Source: Hafnia alvei | GTDB taxonomy: Bacteria; Pseudomonadota; Gammaproteobacteria; Enterobacterales; Enterobacteriaceae | Assembly (NCBI RefSeq): GCF_900095695.1 | Contig: NZ_FMIQ01000055.1 | Location: 1-64,000, forward strand | Length of the DNA: 64,000 nucleotides | Direction of reading: 5' to 3' | Shown here: piece by piece, positions 62,804 to 64,000 of the stretch | How positions within the stretch are numbered: position 1 is the stretch's first letter | Layout: each line of letters starts with the position of its first letter | Translations under genes and position numbers: made by a program | The notes under the pieces: generated by a model | Told to the model about the DNA's origin: nothing | The model's database searches: none | The model's input: only the letters and a program-made list of their open reading frames with translations

Positions 62804-63122
62804 TCTAGAGATCGAAGCCGGTGGCGATAGTGTCTATGAAGATCTTCAGTACACCAACGCTCAAGAGATGCAGGTTAAGGCCCAGCTGGCAGCCATTATT
62901 GCTGAGCTGCTACAGGAGCGAGATCTTTCTCAAACGGAAGCGGCTGCGATACTGGGAATGACTCAGCCCAAATTATCTAATTTGCTACGTGGGCAGTTTC
63001 GCGGCATTAGTGAGTTTAAAATGCTGTCATGCCTGATGTGTTTGGGCGGCCAAATTAACATTCAGGTTAAAAAGCCACGGCTCAAAACAACTCGCGGGCA
63101 CTTAACCGTATCAGTGAGCTAA
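62793..63122 (+). CDS. higA: XRE-family antitoxin (HigA-like)
   Basis: 109 residues from the ATG at 62793 (AAAGGAAAA upstream). Contains one HTH (LSQTEAAAILGMTQPKLSNLLRG, about 55-77) followed by FRGISEFKMLSCLMCLGG, as in HTH_37 antitoxins. Binds the toxin and represses the shared promoter (family knowledge). Confidence 0.88.
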   Translation: MKNNLEIEAGGDSVYEDLQYTNAQEMQVKAQLAAIIAELLQERDLSQTEAAAILGMTQPKLSNLLRGQFRGISEFKMLSCLMCLGGQINIQVKKPRLKTTRGHLTVSVS

Positions 63123-63127
63123 GTGCA

Positions 63128-64000
63128 TTAATGGCCCGGATGGTTTCTTTTTCCGCGCACCATATCGGTAGCTAAATGACGATAGCGCCAGTGCTGTTGG
63201 AACAATTCGTAGACGCAAAATGCCAACCCTAGCCAGATGAGGGAGAAGCTAATCATCTTCGGCATATTGATAGGCTCTCCGAAGGCGAGCACCGCCAGTA
63301 AGAATTGGAGAGATGGCTCAACATATTGTGCAAGACCAATCACCGTCAGCGAGGTACGTTTAATGGCTGCGGCGAACAGCAGCAGAGGGGCGAAGGTGAC
63401 CGGTGCCGTCAGAGCATACAGGATATAGGTTTTTGTGCCGGATCCCGCCAGAATGCTGCCACCGGTGGCATGCAGCCAAAGGGTGATGGCAATCGCCAGC
63501 GGTAGCATCCACAGGGTTTCTAACGTTAGTGCGGTCATGATGTCGTAGCGAATAAATTTACGCACCAACCCATAAAATGCAAACGTGCTGCCCATTGCTA
63601 GGGCGAGAAGTGGAACGTGGCCAAGCAAAATGACCTGATAGACCAAACCCGTGATGGCGAGCACCACGGCGATACGCTGAAAGCGGCTGAGTTTGTCGTG
63701 CAGAAACACAACGCCTAACGCAATAGAAAATAGCGGGTTGGTGAAGTAACCAAGGCTGGCATCAAGCACCAGATTATGGGTGAGCGCATAGATAAACGTT
63801 GTCCACGAGACGCTCATGATCAGGCCACCTAACAGGCAACAGAACAGAGAGCGTTTATCTTGCCAAACCTGCTGCCATGACGTTCGGTTTTTAAATAACA
63901 GACGTAGCAGAAGCAGCAGAGGAATAGACCAAAACAGGCGTTGCGCCAGTAACTCAAGCACGTTGGCATCTGGCAGCATTTTATAGAATAGCGGTGTAAT
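63128..64000 (-). CDS. rarD: EamA/RarD-family transporter, 5' end cut by the window
   Basis: Runs to the right window edge; the frame continues upstream of the internal ATG at 63979 (ITPLFYK before MLPDAN), so the true start is outside. At least 290 residues visible. Hydrophobic with about nine TM segments; VLELLAQRLFWSIP, SLGYFTNPLFSIALGVVFL and GLAQYVEPSLQFLLAV match RarD (chloramphenicol-sensitive protein). Its stop is 5 nt from the convergent antitoxin gene. Confidence 0.92.
   Translation of the reverse strand: MTPLFYKMLPDANVLELLAQRLFWSIPLLLLLRLLFKNRTSWQQVWQDKRSLFCCLLGGLIMSVSWTTFIYALTHNLVLDASLGYFTNPLFSIALGVVFLHDKLSRFQRIAVVLAITGLVYQVILLGHVPLLALAMGSTFAFYGLVRKFIRYDIMTALTLETLWMLPLAIAITLWLHATGGSILAGSGTKTYILYALTAPVTFAPLLLFAAAIKRTSLTVIGLAQYVEPSLQFLLAVLAFGEPINMPKMISFSLIWLGLAFCVYELFQQHWRYRHLATDMVRGKRNHPGH

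Overview
This window reads as chromosomal DNA of an Enterobacterales bacterium. Gene content and order resemble several E. coli neighbourhoods that have been rearranged. Protein similarity, moderate base composition, the indolepyruvate decarboxylase gene and ERIC repeats suggest Hafnia or a close relative (inference; no database search was possible). Most genes are core metabolism or transport. One AT-rich accessory segment stands out at about 29.3-32.2 kb.

Layout: (1) 0-6.6 kb: tRNA-Val, gltX, two yfeC/yfeD-type DNA-binding genes (one with a large internal deletion), two tRNA-Ala genes, nupC, mntH and a His-rich ypeC-type gene. (2) 6.8-17.4 kb: maltose-acetyltransferase-like gene, aldo-keto reductase, ipdC, LysR regulator with divergent PACE efflux pump, amino-acid racemase, glk, HdeA-like gene, the pyruvate-sensing pair ypdA-ypdB, msyB. 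(3) 17.6-29.3 kb: DsrE-like gene, opgG-opgH (osmoregulated periplasmic glucan synthesis), an unknown exported protein, a VOC protein, moeA-moeB (molybdenum cofactor), and a formaldehyde-detoxification operon in which a PtrR-like LysR gene overlaps frmA and is followed by the S-formylglutathione hydrolase gene. (4) 29.3-32.3 kb: the accessory segment. It holds a winged-helix regulator with a C-terminal membrane segment, a chitin-active AA10 LPMO gene broken by one in-frame TGA, and a frameshifted GH18 chitinase remnant. It is bracketed by two direct copies of a 96-bp sequence comprising the 5' end of the LysR gene plus its palindromic operator. (5) 32.3-41.1 kb: MFS transporter, folE, yeiB, galS and mglBAC. 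(6) 41.6-52.7 kb: a PdeA-type EAL phosphodiesterase, a leaderless subtilisin-like protease, sanA, maeA, cdd, yohK-yohJ, a YdeE-like MFS transporter and a small orphan gene. (7) 53-62.3 kb: the putrescine (Puu) catabolic locus, puuD-puuR-puuC-puuB leftward and puuA-GABA aminotransferase-puuP rightward. (8) The end: a HigBA-type toxin-antitoxin pair and a truncated rarD.

Functional groups: galS and mglBAC form a self-regulated galactose/methyl-galactoside import locus with CRP and GalR/S-type sites. cdd, yohJK and nupC concern nucleosides, and cdd has two CRP-like sites 50 bp apart as in CytR-controlled promoters. The Puu genes form a complete putrescine-to-succinate-semialdehyde route with their repressor. 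frmA and the esterase are the two steps of glutathione-dependent formaldehyde oxidation. No CRISPR array, complete prophage, insertion sequence, integrase or replication origin was seen. The most interesting material is the decaying chitin-utilisation segment and the regulatory duplication around it.
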